Positions 1 to 6,281 of a stretch of 8,908 nucleotides of DNA are shown in pieces. Within the stretch, counting starts at the first letter, position 1. Each line of letters starts with the position of its first letter. The DNA is from Chloroflexota bacterium (GTDB lineage: Bacteria; Chloroflexota; Dehalococcoidia; Bin125), in the NCBI GenBank assembly GCA_027296805.1, contig JAPUIR010000307.1, positions 1 through 8,908 on the forward strand, read 5' to 3'. The position numbers and the translations under genes are program-made. The notes beneath the pieces were generated by a model. The model was not told where the DNA came from. It saw only the letters and a list, made by a program, of their open reading frames with translations, and made no database searches.

Positions 1-252
1 CAGCGGCTCCCCGCCCGGAATTGAGACGATCGGCGCCCCGCACTCGTCCGCCGCCGCCCACGCCTGCTCCGGCGTCATGCGCGCCTTCAGGATCCCGTCC
101 GGGTGCTGAATCTTCCCGCATCCGGGACAGGCCAGATTGCATTGGTAGAGCGGCTCCAGCATCAACACCAGTGGGTACTTCTCTACCCGCTTGATCCGCT
201 GCGTCGCGATGTACTTCCCGACCGTGAAGGCTTCCTTCAGGGGGACCGCCAT
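1..252 (-). CDS. hpnH: HpnH-like radical SAM protein (adenosyl-hopene transferase), N-terminal part
   Basis: The 84 visible residues start with MAVPLKEAF and carry the radical SAM cysteine motif C38-N-L-A-C42-P-G-C45, followed by GKIQHP, ECGAP and the GGEPL glycine motif (residues 80-84). This combination is characteristic of HpnH, which joins the 5'-deoxyadenosyl radical from S-adenosylmethionine to diploptene to give adenosylhopane, the first step in making extended C35 hopanoids on the inner membrane. The cysteines should bind the 4Fe-4S cluster. The ATG at 252-250 has a GGGAG ribosome binding site about 7 bases upstream. The gene is cut by the left edge, so about three quarters of the usual length (roughly 330-380 residues) is not visible. 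It is transcribed away from the spondin gene. Radical SAM membership is certain; the HpnH assignment is strong, though a close paralogue is possible. Confidence 0.85.
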   Translation of the reverse strand, partial: MAVPLKEAFTVGKYIATQRIKRVEKYPLVLMLEPLYQCNLACPGCGKIQHPDGILKARMTPEQAWAAADECGAPIVSIPGGEPL

Positions 253-292
253 CGCGCACACTCCCAGTCCGACCGCTGCTCGCTTGCCGCAG

Positions 293-301
293 ACTATACC
301 A
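293..301 (-). promoter_or_regulatory. Extended -10 promoter candidate for hpnH
   Basis: Read on the minus strand, this is TGG followed by TATAGT. That is a TGn extended -10 element with five of six bases matching TATAAT, in an otherwise GC-rich stretch. It would place the transcription start near position 286 and leave a 5' leader of about 35 bases before the hpnH start. No good -35 box is visible 17 bases upstream, as is usual for extended -10 promoters. Sequence match only. Confidence 0.35.
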
Positions 302-464
302 GCCCCCGTCCTGGCTCCGCCTTACTGTGGGACGAGCGCCGCCACCCGCTCTTGAGTATTTCCCGGCGGATCGCTGGGATCACGTGCGCAACGTGGAGTT
401 GCGCTACCCCGCCCGCTGCCGTAACCGTCTCGTAAGAACTGCTCACGACACTGCCTCCCAACAC

Positions 465-471
465 AGGAGGT
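465..471 (+). promoter_or_regulatory. Strong ribosome binding site of the spondin-domain gene
   Basis: AGGAGGT is a perfect Shine-Dalgarno core ending 9 bases before the ATG at 481. It fixes the start of the spondin-domain gene and is the strongest ribosome binding site in the window, which suggests high expression. I found no convincing -10/-35 pair for this gene between 302 and 464; the TTGAGT at 352-357 has only a poor partner. Confidence 0.7.
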
Positions 472-480
472 CTGCACAGC

Positions 481-1266
481 ATGCGAACGAATTCCCTAGG
501 ACGGCGGGCTCTGATCTCGCTAAGCGTCATCATTGGTGCGGCACTACTCGCCGCGGTCTTGTTCACTCCCGCTTCGGCACAAAGCGCTACACGTTTCCGC
601 GTCACGATCACCAACGCCAGCGACCCCGAGATGATCATCACGCCCGGCGCATATCTGGTGCACCAAGAGGCCGCAGAATTCTGGACCGATGGCGGCGACG
701 CCAACGTCGCACTGGAGCGCATCGCCGAGATTGGCGTGCCTGACGCGGCCGTCGCCGACCTCGGCGCCACGGCACTCGATCCCATTCCCGCCAGCGGCGA
801 CTCGATCACCTTCGAGTTCGACGCGACACCGGGCTCACTCTTCTCGTTCGCCCAGATGCTGATCGCCACCAACGACACCTTCGTCGGCCTTGACTCGGTG
901 GCGCTGTGGGATGGCGCAGGCTCGCCGATCACCTCCAGCTTCGATCTCCTGGCCTGGGACGCCGGCACCGAAGAGAACGCCGACCTCTTCGCTGGCTACG
1001 AGGCCGGTCAGCCCGATCCCCCTCGGGGCGAAGCCAACCTCGACAACGGTGTCGCCACGACCGATTCCATCGCGCTCAATGAGCAATTCAGCGGTACCCA
1101 GGCCACCGTCTCCATCGCGGCCCTCGTCGTCCTCCCCGCCACGGGATCGGGCGGCCTGGCCGGGAGCGGTAGCGACGGTTTCCCCACCTGGGCGATCGCT
1201 CTCCTCGCGACCGCCTTGCTCGTTGTCGTCGCGGGTGGCACCCAGCGTGTGCGCAGCCACCGCTAA
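481..1266 (+). CDS. Secreted spondin-domain protein with LPATG sortase-like tail
   Basis: This 261-residue protein has a signal peptide: basic MRTNSLGRR, a hydrophobic stretch at 11-29, and ASA at 31-33 giving a probable cut before Q34. Residues about 38-215 match the spondin_N fold as found in bacteria: FRVTITNAS, PGAYLVH, the IAEIG segment (81-85), ML-ATND-FVGLDS (126-139) and WDAGTEEN (159-166). The C-terminus has LPATG at 218-222, a glycine/serine linker, a membrane helix at about 235-252 and an Arg-rich tail, the layout of a sortase substrate. It is therefore probably displayed on the cell surface. Bacterial spondin_N proteins have no settled function; in animals the domain is found in extracellular matrix proteins. 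The start is fixed by an AGGAGGT site. It is a single gene with a hairpin after it and a two-component system beyond. The family call is firm; surface anchoring is inferred. Confidence 0.85.
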   Translation: MRTNSLGRRALISLSVIIGAALLAAVLFTPASAQSATRFRVTITNASDPEMIITPGAYLVHQEAAEFWTDGGDANVALERIAEIGVPDAAVADLGATALDPIPASGDSITFEFDATPGSLFSFAQMLIATNDTFVGLDSVALWDGAGSPITSSFDLLAWDAGTEENADLFAGYEAGQPDPPRGEANLDNGVATTDSIALNEQFSGTQATVSIAALVVLPATGSGGLAGSGSDGFPTWAIALLATALLVVVAGGTQRVRSHR

Positions 1267-1281
1267 AGTAGGAAGGCAGAG

Positions 1282-1310
1282 GGGATGGAGTCGTGGATCG
1301 GCTCCATCCC
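1282..1310 (+). terminator. Perfect 9-bp inverted repeat, possible terminator or attenuator
   Basis: GGGATGGAG (1282-1290) and CTCCATCCC (1302-1310) are exact reverse complements separated by 11 bases, giving a stable GC-rich stem. The following bases, GTTCGCTTGCT, hold only a few T residues, so this is at best a weak intrinsic terminator for the spondin gene. It lies 15 bases after that gene's stop and 22 bases before the preferred start of the response regulator. It contains the alternative ATG at 1285, so it could instead limit read-through or translation into the two-component genes. Confidence 0.5.
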
Positions 1311-1332
1311 GTTCGCTTGCTGGACGGTGCCT

Positions 1333-2013
1333 ATGACATCGATCCTCGTCGTCGACGATGAACGCGCGGTCCGGGACGTCGTACGCCTCTACCTCGAACA
1401 GGACGGCTACGACGTCTCCACCGCCTCCAACGGCCCCGACGCCCTCGCGGCCTTCGAATCGGACGCCCCCGATCTCGTCGTCCTTGACCTCATGCTTCCT
1501 GAACTGTCGGGCGAGGAGATCTGCCGCTACATCCGCCAGACCTCCGACGTCGCCATCATCATGCTCACCGCACGCGGCGCCGAGTCCGAGCGCCTCACCG
1601 GCCTCCAGCTCGGCGCTGACGACTACGTCGTCAAACCCTTCAGCCCGCGCGAACTCGTGGCCCGTGTCAAGGCCGTCCTGCGCCGCGCCGCCCCCGCCGT
1701 CGACCAACCCGAGGGCAGCATCAGCGCCGGCGACCTCGAGATCGATCCGACCCGCCGCACCGTCCTCCGCGACGGCCATCCGGTCACCCTCGCCGCCCGC
1801 GAGTTCGATCTGCTCCTCTTCTTCGCCCAGCATCCGCAACAGGTCTTCAGCCGGGAACAGCTCCTGGAGAACGTCTGGGGCTGGGAATTCGAAGGCGACA
1901 TCAGCACGGTGACCGTTCACGTCCGCCGTCTTCGCTCGAAAATTGAAGTCGACGACCGCAACCCGCGTCATCTAGTGACCATCTGGTCGGTGGGGTACAA
2001 ATTCGTTGAGTGA
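1333..2013 (+). CDS. OmpR/PhoB-family response regulator
   Basis: This 226-residue protein has a receiver domain (about 3-118) and an OmpR-type winged-helix DNA-binding domain (about 128-225). The receiver shows the acidic pair D8/D9, the phospho-acceptor D52 in VVLDLMLP, the switch threonine T79 and the lysine K101 in VVKPF. The output domain shows LAAREFDLL, VFSREQLLENVWG, and VTVHVRRLRSKIE with a closing GYKF. It should be phosphorylated by the kinase encoded next and bind DNA as a dimer. I chose the ATG at 1333 because the receiver fold begins at once (TSILVVDDE). An in-frame ATG at 1285, with AGGAAGG at 1270-1276, would add 16 residues unlike any receiver start and lies inside a hairpin. 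Targets are unknown; the spondin gene just upstream is a plausible one. Confidence 0.93.
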   Translation: MTSILVVDDERAVRDVVRLYLEQDGYDVSTASNGPDALAAFESDAPDLVVLDLMLPELSGEEICRYIRQTSDVAIIMLTARGAESERLTGLQLGADDYVVKPFSPRELVARVKAVLRRAAPAVDQPEGSISAGDLEIDPTRRTVLRDGHPVTLAAREFDLLLFFAQHPQQVFSREQLLENVWGWEFEGDISTVTVHVRRLRSKIEVDDRNPRHLVTIWSVGYKFVE

Positions 2014-3310
2014 CTTGACCACACCCCTGCCTCACCTACAGACTCGCCTCCAGCCGCGCGTCCCCGTCGCTGCGCTGATCCTCGGCATCGGGCTCGCCGG
2101 AGCCCTTGCGCTCATCGTCACCTTTGTCGCGCTGACTCCCAGCGGCAGCGAGATGGGCGACCTCGCTGGTCTCCTCGTGCTCTCTGCCGCCGTCTCCGTC
2201 CTCGCCTACATCGCCGTCGAACGCTGGCTCCGCTCCACGCCCCTCGTCGGCCTGCGCGGACGCCTCGCCGTCACCGCGATCTTCAGCGGCACCCTCGCCC
2301 TCACCAACGTCCTCATCACAGCCGGCTTCATGTTCCTCAGTAGCCATGACCTCACCCTGCTCGCCGTACTCATCGGCTTCGCCCTCTGCGTCTCTTCCTT
2401 CCTCGGCCTCGCGGTCGCCCGCTCGATTAGCGATCCCATCGCCCGCCTCGCCGACGCCGTCGACCGCTTCGATGGCACCTACGCCATCCAGGCCGAACCG
2501 GGCGGCCCACCCGAACTCGCCCGCCTCACGGATGCGTTCAACGCCATGGTCCAGCGCCTGGGCGCCGCCGCCCGCGAGCGCGAAAAATCCGAGTCCGCCC
2601 GCCTCGAACTCGTCGCCGCCATCTCCCACGACCTCCGCACCCCCATCGCCAGCGCCCGCCTTCGCCTTGAAGCCATCGAGGACGGCCTCCTCGACGACGA
2701 GACGCAGCGCTCCTATCTCACCAACGTGCAGGCCGACCTCTCGCGTCTCAGCCGCCTCATCGACGACCTTTTCGAGGTCTCCCGCATCGAAAGCGGCGCT
2801 CTCCAGCTCAAGCCCGTCCCCACCAACCTCGCCGTGCTCGCGGCTGAGGCCATCGAGGGCGTCCGGCCCCAGGCCGACCATAAGGGCGTCAAGATCAATA
2901 GCCAAGTCGACCCTGACCTCTCCCTCATCAATCTCGACCCCGCCTCCCTCGAGCGCGCGCTCCGCAACCTTCTCGAGAACGCCGTTCGCTACACCTCCGG
3001 CGGCGGAACGGTCGGCCTCGATGTTCGCCCCGTGGGGGCCCACTCAGTCGTCCTCGATGTCCACGACTCTGGCGTCAGCATCGCCTCGGCCGACGCCGAG
3101 CGCATCTTCGAGCCCTTCTACCGGGGCGACGCTGCCCGCGGCCGCGATGGCGGCGGTGCAGGGCTCGGACTCGCCATCGCTCGTGGCCTCGTTGCCGCGC
3201 ACGGCGGCACTCTTGACTACCGCGATGGCGCGGGCGGCGGCAGCACCTTCCGCATCACCCTCCCGGCTGCGGGCCTCCCCGAGACCCCCAGCCTGGTGCC
3301 ACTGGCCTGA
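2006..3310 (+). CDS. Intramembrane-sensing sensor histidine kinase
   Basis: This 434-residue membrane kinase starts at a TTG that overlaps the end of the response regulator by 8 bases, so the two are translationally coupled; GGTGGGG at 1989-1995 can serve as its ribosome site. Four membrane helices lie near 20-43, 53-72, 88-111 and 117-137, joined by very short loops, so there is no real extracellular sensor domain. A HAMP linker follows (about 137-188). The dimerization domain has H208 in SHDLRTP. The ATPase domain has the N box (NLLENAVRYT, 321-330), G1 at 354-359 (DSGVSI), the F box FEPFYR (368-373) and G2 GAGLGLAIA (384-392). G1 has serine where the family usually has its second glycine. 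It should autophosphorylate on H208 and pass phosphate to D52 of the regulator. Such kinases often sense envelope stress, but no stimulus can be read here. Confidence 0.93.
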   Translation: MSDLTTPLPHLQTRLQPRVPVAALILGIGLAGALALIVTFVALTPSGSEMGDLAGLLVLSAAVSVLAYIAVERWLRSTPLVGLRGRLAVTAIFSGTLALTNVLITAGFMFLSSHDLTLLAVLIGFALCVSSFLGLAVARSISDPIARLADAVDRFDGTYAIQAEPGGPPELARLTDAFNAMVQRLGAAAREREKSESARLELVAAISHDLRTPIASARLRLEAIEDGLLDDETQRSYLTNVQADLSRLSRLIDDLFEVSRIESGALQLKPVPTNLAVLAAEAIEGVRPQADHKGVKINSQVDPDLSLINLDPASLERALRNLLENAVRYTSGGGTVGLDVRPVGAHSVVLDVHDSGVSIASADAERIFEPFYRGDAARGRDGGGAGLGLAIARGLVAAHGGTLDYRDGAGGGSTFRITLPAAGLPETPSLVPLA

Positions 3311-3329
3311 CTCCGCCCACCAGCCTGCC

Positions 3330-3929
3330 TCAACCCTCCAACAGCGACTTCGCGGCCGCGTAGTCCTCGGGCGTATTCAGATTCAACGCCACCAGCGCAT
3401 CCTCGACCTCCACGAACTGTGTGCCTTCGCGATGCGCCGCGCGGACGGCCTTCAGCCCCTGTGCGGAGTCCTGCACCACCCGCAGCTCCGCGAGCAGACC
3501 CCCGTCGAACAGCGCCGGATGCCCGTTCTTGCCTTCGAAACGCGGCACGACGATCGCCGCTCCGCTCGCACGCCATGTCTCGATCAACTGCTCGATAGTC
3601 TCCCGCGACATTGGCGCATCCACGCTCGCCACAATCACCGCCCCAGTCCCCTCCGCCACCATCCGTGCTCCCACCCGCAGCGACGACGCGCGCCCGCTGC
3701 GGTAGGCCGCGTTCTCCACCAAGAGGCAGGGCGCTTCGCAGCGCGTCCGCGCGCGTACCTGATGAGCGCGTGCCCCCAGCACCCCCACGACCGGAGCGCA
3801 GCCCGCCTCGATCGCCGTGTCGATCTGGTGCTGCAGCAGCGTCTTGCCGCCCCAGTCCAGCAGCGCCTTCGGCCGCCCCATCCGCTGCGACTCGCCCGCC
3901 GCCAAAATCAGCCCGGCCACCGTGCTCAA
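3330..3929 (-). CDS. MobA/MocA-like nucleotidyltransferase
   Basis: This 199-residue protein belongs to the NTP_transf_3 (MobA-like) family. It shows the nucleotide-binding loop LAAGESQRMGRPK (9-21), GRASSLRVG (79-87), the metal-binding aspartate D104 in SVDAPM, GHP (136-138) and a closing NLNTPEDY. Length and motifs match CTP:molybdopterin cytidylyltransferase (MocA), which makes the molybdopterin cytosine dinucleotide used by xanthine- and CO-dehydrogenase-type enzymes. Other NTP:sugar or coenzyme-phosphate transferases of this fold cannot be excluded. The closing motif has N where many relatives have D (DxDTPED). A relative of a molybdenum-hydroxylase FAD subunit three genes upstream supports the MocA reading. 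The start is a TTG 3 bases after the oxidoreductase stop, with GGGA about 8 bases before it; a GTG three codons later is possible. It ends the minus-strand run, 19 bases from the convergent kinase gene. Confidence 0.8.
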   Translation of the reverse strand: MSTVAGLILAAGESQRMGRPKALLDWGGKTLLQHQIDTAIEAGCAPVVGVLGARAHQVRARTRCEAPCLLVENAAYRSGRASSLRVGARMVAEGTGAVIVASVDAPMSRETIEQLIETWRASGAAIVVPRFEGKNGHPALFDGGLLAELRVVQDSAQGLKAVRAAHREGTQFVEVEDALVALNLNTPEDYAAAKSLLEG

Positions 3930-3932
3930 CGT

Positions 3933-4862
3933 CTATCCCGTCGTCCGTACCGCCGGCAGTACCTCGCGCCCAATCCGCCGGATCGACTCCAGGATCTTCT
4001 CCTGTCCCACCGGCAGGAAGCGCATCAGCGTGTGGTCGTATCCCCTCGACTCGAGATCCCGGAACGCCGCGATCGCCGTCTCCGGCCCCCCCACGATCAG
4101 CGGCGCCGTCCCGAACCCCCGATAGCCGCTCGCCAGCACCTCCGACGCCGACGCCTCGGCCTCGGCGTCGCTTTCGCCCACATACACATCGCGACGCACC
4201 GGGTATGCCGTGATCGCGTCGGCCCGGTCGTAGCGGCTCACCGCCTCCCCGAAGAACGCCCCCTTCTCGCTCAACGACTCCGGCGTCTCCGCCGGCGAGG
4301 CCAGCCACGAGTTCCCCACCCGCGCGGCTCGCTCGATCGCCGCCGGCACGTTCGCCCCGATCCAGAAGTCCGGTGGCTGCGGCGGCTTCGGATTCACCGA
4401 CACCCCCTCCAACTGCCAGTACTGCCCTTCGTGCGTGACCCCATCCTCCGACAGCAGCCGCCGCAGCAACGGCACCGCCTCCTCCATCCGGCTCCGACGC
4501 TGCCGCGCACTCACCCCCAGCGCGGGAAACTGCGCGTCGTCGGGACCGATCGCCAGGATGCAATGCACCGGCCCTTGTGCGATCGCACCCAGCGTCCCCA
4601 ACTGCTCCGCCAGCAGCACCGGATGCCACAGCGGCAGCAGGAACAGCGGGATCACCGGCATCGACCCCAGCTCCGCCAGACAGCGCGCCAGCATCGGCAC
4701 GTTCTGCAGGTAGTGGCTCGGCGTCGCGTGGTGATCCCCAATCGAGAACGAGGAGAACCCCGCCTCCGCCGTCGCCGCCGCTCGCTCAACCACCCAACGC
4801 GCCGCCGTCCGCGCGTCGACGTCCCTCGGATGCGCGCTGGTGACCGACAGCCCGATCTCCAT
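3933..4862 (-). CDS. LLM-class (F420-dependent type) flavin oxidoreductase
   Basis: This 309-residue luciferase-like monooxygenase-family protein has the expected TIM-barrel pattern: MEIGLSV at the first strand, a helix with AATAEAGFSSFSIGDHH (to 45), PLWHPVLLAEQLGTL (77-91), ILAIGPDD, RSRMEEAVPLLRRLL (123-137), FWIGAN (166-171) and VGGPETA (257-263). The family uses coenzyme F420 or FMN to oxidise or reduce small organic substrates in the cytoplasm. Which cofactor and substrate apply cannot be read from these motifs, though several high-GC phyla mostly use F420. The ATG at 4862-4860 has GGAGG about 6 bases upstream, and the protein starts directly on the first barrel strand. It lies 17 bases after the hydrolase gene and 3 bases before the nucleotidyltransferase, so it is inside the operon. 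Confidence 0.88.
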   Translation of the reverse strand: MEIGLSVTSAHPRDVDARTAARWVVERAAATAEAGFSSFSIGDHHATPSHYLQNVPMLARCLAELGSMPVIPLFLLPLWHPVLLAEQLGTLGAIAQGPVHCILAIGPDDAQFPALGVSARQRRSRMEEAVPLLRRLLSEDGVTHEGQYWQLEGVSVNPKPPQPPDFWIGANVPAAIERAARVGNSWLASPAETPESLSEKGAFFGEAVSRYDRADAITAYPVRRDVYVGESDAEAEASASEVLASGYRGFGTAPLIVGGPETAIAAFRDLESRGYDHTLMRFLPVGQEKILESIRRIGREVLPAVRTTG

Positions 4863-4879
4863 CCCGGCCTCCGCTTTCT

Positions 4880-5587
4880 CTAGATCGACTCCAGATGCGC
4901 GACCAGGTCCGCCGGCGCCGAGAAGAACGGCGAATGGTCTGTCTCCATCGTGATCACCCGCTGACACGGCACCACGCCGTACCATTCGCGCTGCTTTGCG
5001 ATGGGGATCGCCTGATCCTCCGTGCACTCGATGTACACACGCGGCACCCGTCCGTAGTTCAACTCCGTCGTCCGCATCGGCGCTTCCATGATCACGGTGG
5101 GTTCGGGCGACGCCAGCAGCGACGCCAGCGCCACATCCTCAGCTGGGCACTGGTGGTAGAAGATCTCCCGCAGCCCCTCCGTCCGGAACGTCATCGCCAG
5201 CTCACCCACTTCGAGGTACTGCGTCGTGGGGCTGTCTTCAGTGATCAGATTCAGATCGCCCCCGTTCTGGCCGTCCGGCGCCAGCATGGCGGTCAGATAC
5301 ACCACGCTGCGAACCCGCTCCGGGACTCGCTCAGCCACCTGGGTCACTGTGAGCCCTCCCAGGCTGTGCCCCACCAACACGACGGGCTCCTCCTCAGCCT
5401 CGATCGCCGCCACCACCGTGGACACGTACAGTCCCAGATTGCACTTCTCCATCGGCGTCCGGTCCAGCCCATGCCCAGGCAGATCCGGCGCGATCGCCCG
5501 ATGCCCCCGCGCCTCCAGCCCCGCAATCACCTTGTACCAGCACCAGGCTCCATGAAACGCCCCATGGACCAAAACGAACGTACTCAT
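4880..5587 (-). CDS. Alpha/beta hydrolase, methylesterase/hydroxynitrile-lyase-like
   Basis: This 235-residue single-domain alpha/beta hydrolase shows FVLVHGAFHGAWCW (4-17) with the HGxxHGAWxW oxyanion signature, APDLPGHG (33-40), the nucleophile elbow GHSLGG with S75, VYLTAML (96-102), the acid D191 in CTEDQAIP and the catalytic H218 in TDHSPFF. The pattern resembles the EstC / plant methylesterase / hydroxynitrile-lyase group rather than epoxide hydrolases or haloalkane dehalogenases. It probably hydrolyses a small ester in the cytoplasm; the substrate is unknown. The ATG at 5587-5585 has AGGAG 9 bases upstream. The reading frame stays open upstream but is very Arg-rich and unlike the family, so it is not coding. 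It lies 46 bases after the flavoprotein-like gene and 17 bases before the oxidoreductase. Confidence 0.9.
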   Translation of the reverse strand: MSTFVLVHGAFHGAWCWYKVIAGLEARGHRAIAPDLPGHGLDRTPMEKCNLGLYVSTVVAAIEAEEEPVVLVGHSLGGLTVTQVAERVPERVRSVVYLTAMLAPDGQNGGDLNLITEDSPTTQYLEVGELAMTFRTEGLREIFYHQCPAEDVALASLLASPEPTVIMEAPMRTTELNYGRVPRVYIECTEDQAIPIAKQREWYGVVPCQRVITMETDHSPFFSAPADLVAHLESI

Positions 5588-5633
5588 CGCTCCGACTCCT
5601 CTCGCGACTGGACCTCGCAGATAGTAGCGGGCT

Positions 5634-6278
5634 TTAGCTCGATATCGGCCCCGCCGGCAACGCCGCCGCCAGCGCCTCCCGCAACAGCGCATCCACGGCC
5701 GACACCGTCGCCTCCTCGATCGCGTCCCCAGCTCCCGCGGGCCGCACCTCCGCACGCATGGTGTCGACCGCTGCCTCCACCAGCTCAGGCCTGATGCGAC
5801 GCCCGCGCAGAGCGGCCTCCGTCTGTCGCGCCCGCAGCGGCGAGGCCGACACCCCTCCAACTCCGATTCGCACAGCTCGCACCACGATTCGCTCTGCCCT
5901 CACCGCCCCCGTCACCGTCGTCAGAGCCAGCGCCACCCGCCTCCCTCCGACTCTCGCCTCTCGGTACACGGACCGCTCCCCCGCGTTCACCGCCAGCCGC
6001 ACCCGCCCACCCGCCAGCGCCTCGTCCAGCCACCCGCCCCCCAGCGCATCGATTAAGGACTGCCAGGCGTCGTCCACCCACAGCTCGGTGTCCAGGCACA
6101 CCAGGGTCGTCAGGAGGCCCGTATCTCTCTCGGCCAGACCCTCGCCAAGGGTGGCTCCCTCTGCCTGTGCCAGCGCCGCCGAGAACGCCACAGGCAATCC
6201 GGAATCAGCGCGAGCGGCGGGACTGGAGTCCAGCGACAGCGTCAGCCAATCCCCTGCTGAACTCTCAGCCTTGGCCAA
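5634..6278 (-). CDS. Truncated xanthine/CO dehydrogenase FAD-subunit-like protein
   Basis: This 214-residue protein ends in a domain like the C-terminal domain of CO dehydrogenase/xanthine dehydrogenase medium subunits: VRIGVGGVSASPLRARQTEA (136-155), then LRGRRI and a helical tail. Before it, ATLGEGLAERD (42-52) and LVCLDTELWV line up by eye with the second FAD subdomain, where relatives read ATxGGNLA and LxALDAEV; the GGN is GEG here. The first FAD subdomain, about 100 residues with the AGGQSL-type pyrophosphate loop, is missing, against about 270-300 residues for a full subunit. FAD binding is therefore doubtful. The start is an odd TTG (6278-6276) with no ribosome site, in the same frame as the IscU-like gene and one sense codon after its TGA. 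It may be made by re-initiation, or by reading through that stop. Role unknown; a molybdoenzyme accessory is possible. Confidence 0.65.
   Translation of the reverse strand: MAKAESSAGDWLTLSLDSSPAARADSGLPVAFSAALAQAEGATLGEGLAERDTGLLTTLVCLDTELWVDDAWQSLIDALGGGWLDEALAGGRVRLAVNAGERSVYREARVGGRRVALALTTVTGAVRAERIVVRAVRIGVGGVSASPLRARQTEAALRGRRIRPELVEAAVDTMRAEVRPAGAGDAIEEATVSAVDALLREALAAALPAGPISS
6245..6275 (-). other. Bulged stem-loop just 3' of the IscU-like gene's TGA
   Basis: On the minus strand, GCCAA (6275-6271) can pair with TTGGC (6249-6245), and inside it GCTGA (6269-6265) pairs with TCAGC (6260-6256), leaving a GAGT loop. The two 5-bp stems are joined by an uneven internal loop (1 base on one side, 6 on the other). 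The stem begins 6 bases after the TGA at 6284-6282 and its loop is about 17 bases from that codon. Such a position could affect stop read-through or re-initiation at the TTG. In a GC-rich gene it may also be chance. Confidence 0.3.
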
Positions 6279-6281
6279 CAG

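Noticed and set aside
352..380. TTGAGT and TGGGAT as a promoter for the spondin gene
   Set aside because: The spacing is 17 bases, but the -10 candidate matches only three of six positions, which is not enough in this context.
1285..1332. Earlier ATG at 1285 as the start of the response regulator
   Set aside because: It would add 16 residues with no counterpart in receiver domains and the codon lies within a hairpin. The ribosome site before it is decent, so this is kept only as an alternative.
835..1971. A 378-codon open frame antisense to the spondin and response regulator genes
   Set aside because: Its composition (Gly, Glu, Asp, Ala runs) is the mirror of the coding strand, it matches no family, and it covers two clear genes in the opposite direction.
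3217..4629. A 470-codon minus-strand open frame over the nucleotidyltransferase and oxidoreductase
   Set aside because: It is a Gly/Arg/Ala-rich shadow in another frame of the two recognised genes on the same strand.
2346..4883. An 845-codon open frame on the plus strand spanning the kinase and the genes beyond it
   Set aside because: It is rich in Arg, Pro, Ser and His with no recognisable motif, runs through two firmly identified proteins in other frames and on the opposite strand, and arises because stops are rare in GC-rich shadow frames.
5588..5860. Longer N-terminus of the alpha/beta hydrolase
   Set aside because: The upstream in-frame residues are Arg/Cys/Trp-rich and overlap the flavoprotein-like gene, while the ATG at 5587 has a good AGGAG site and starts the fold directly.
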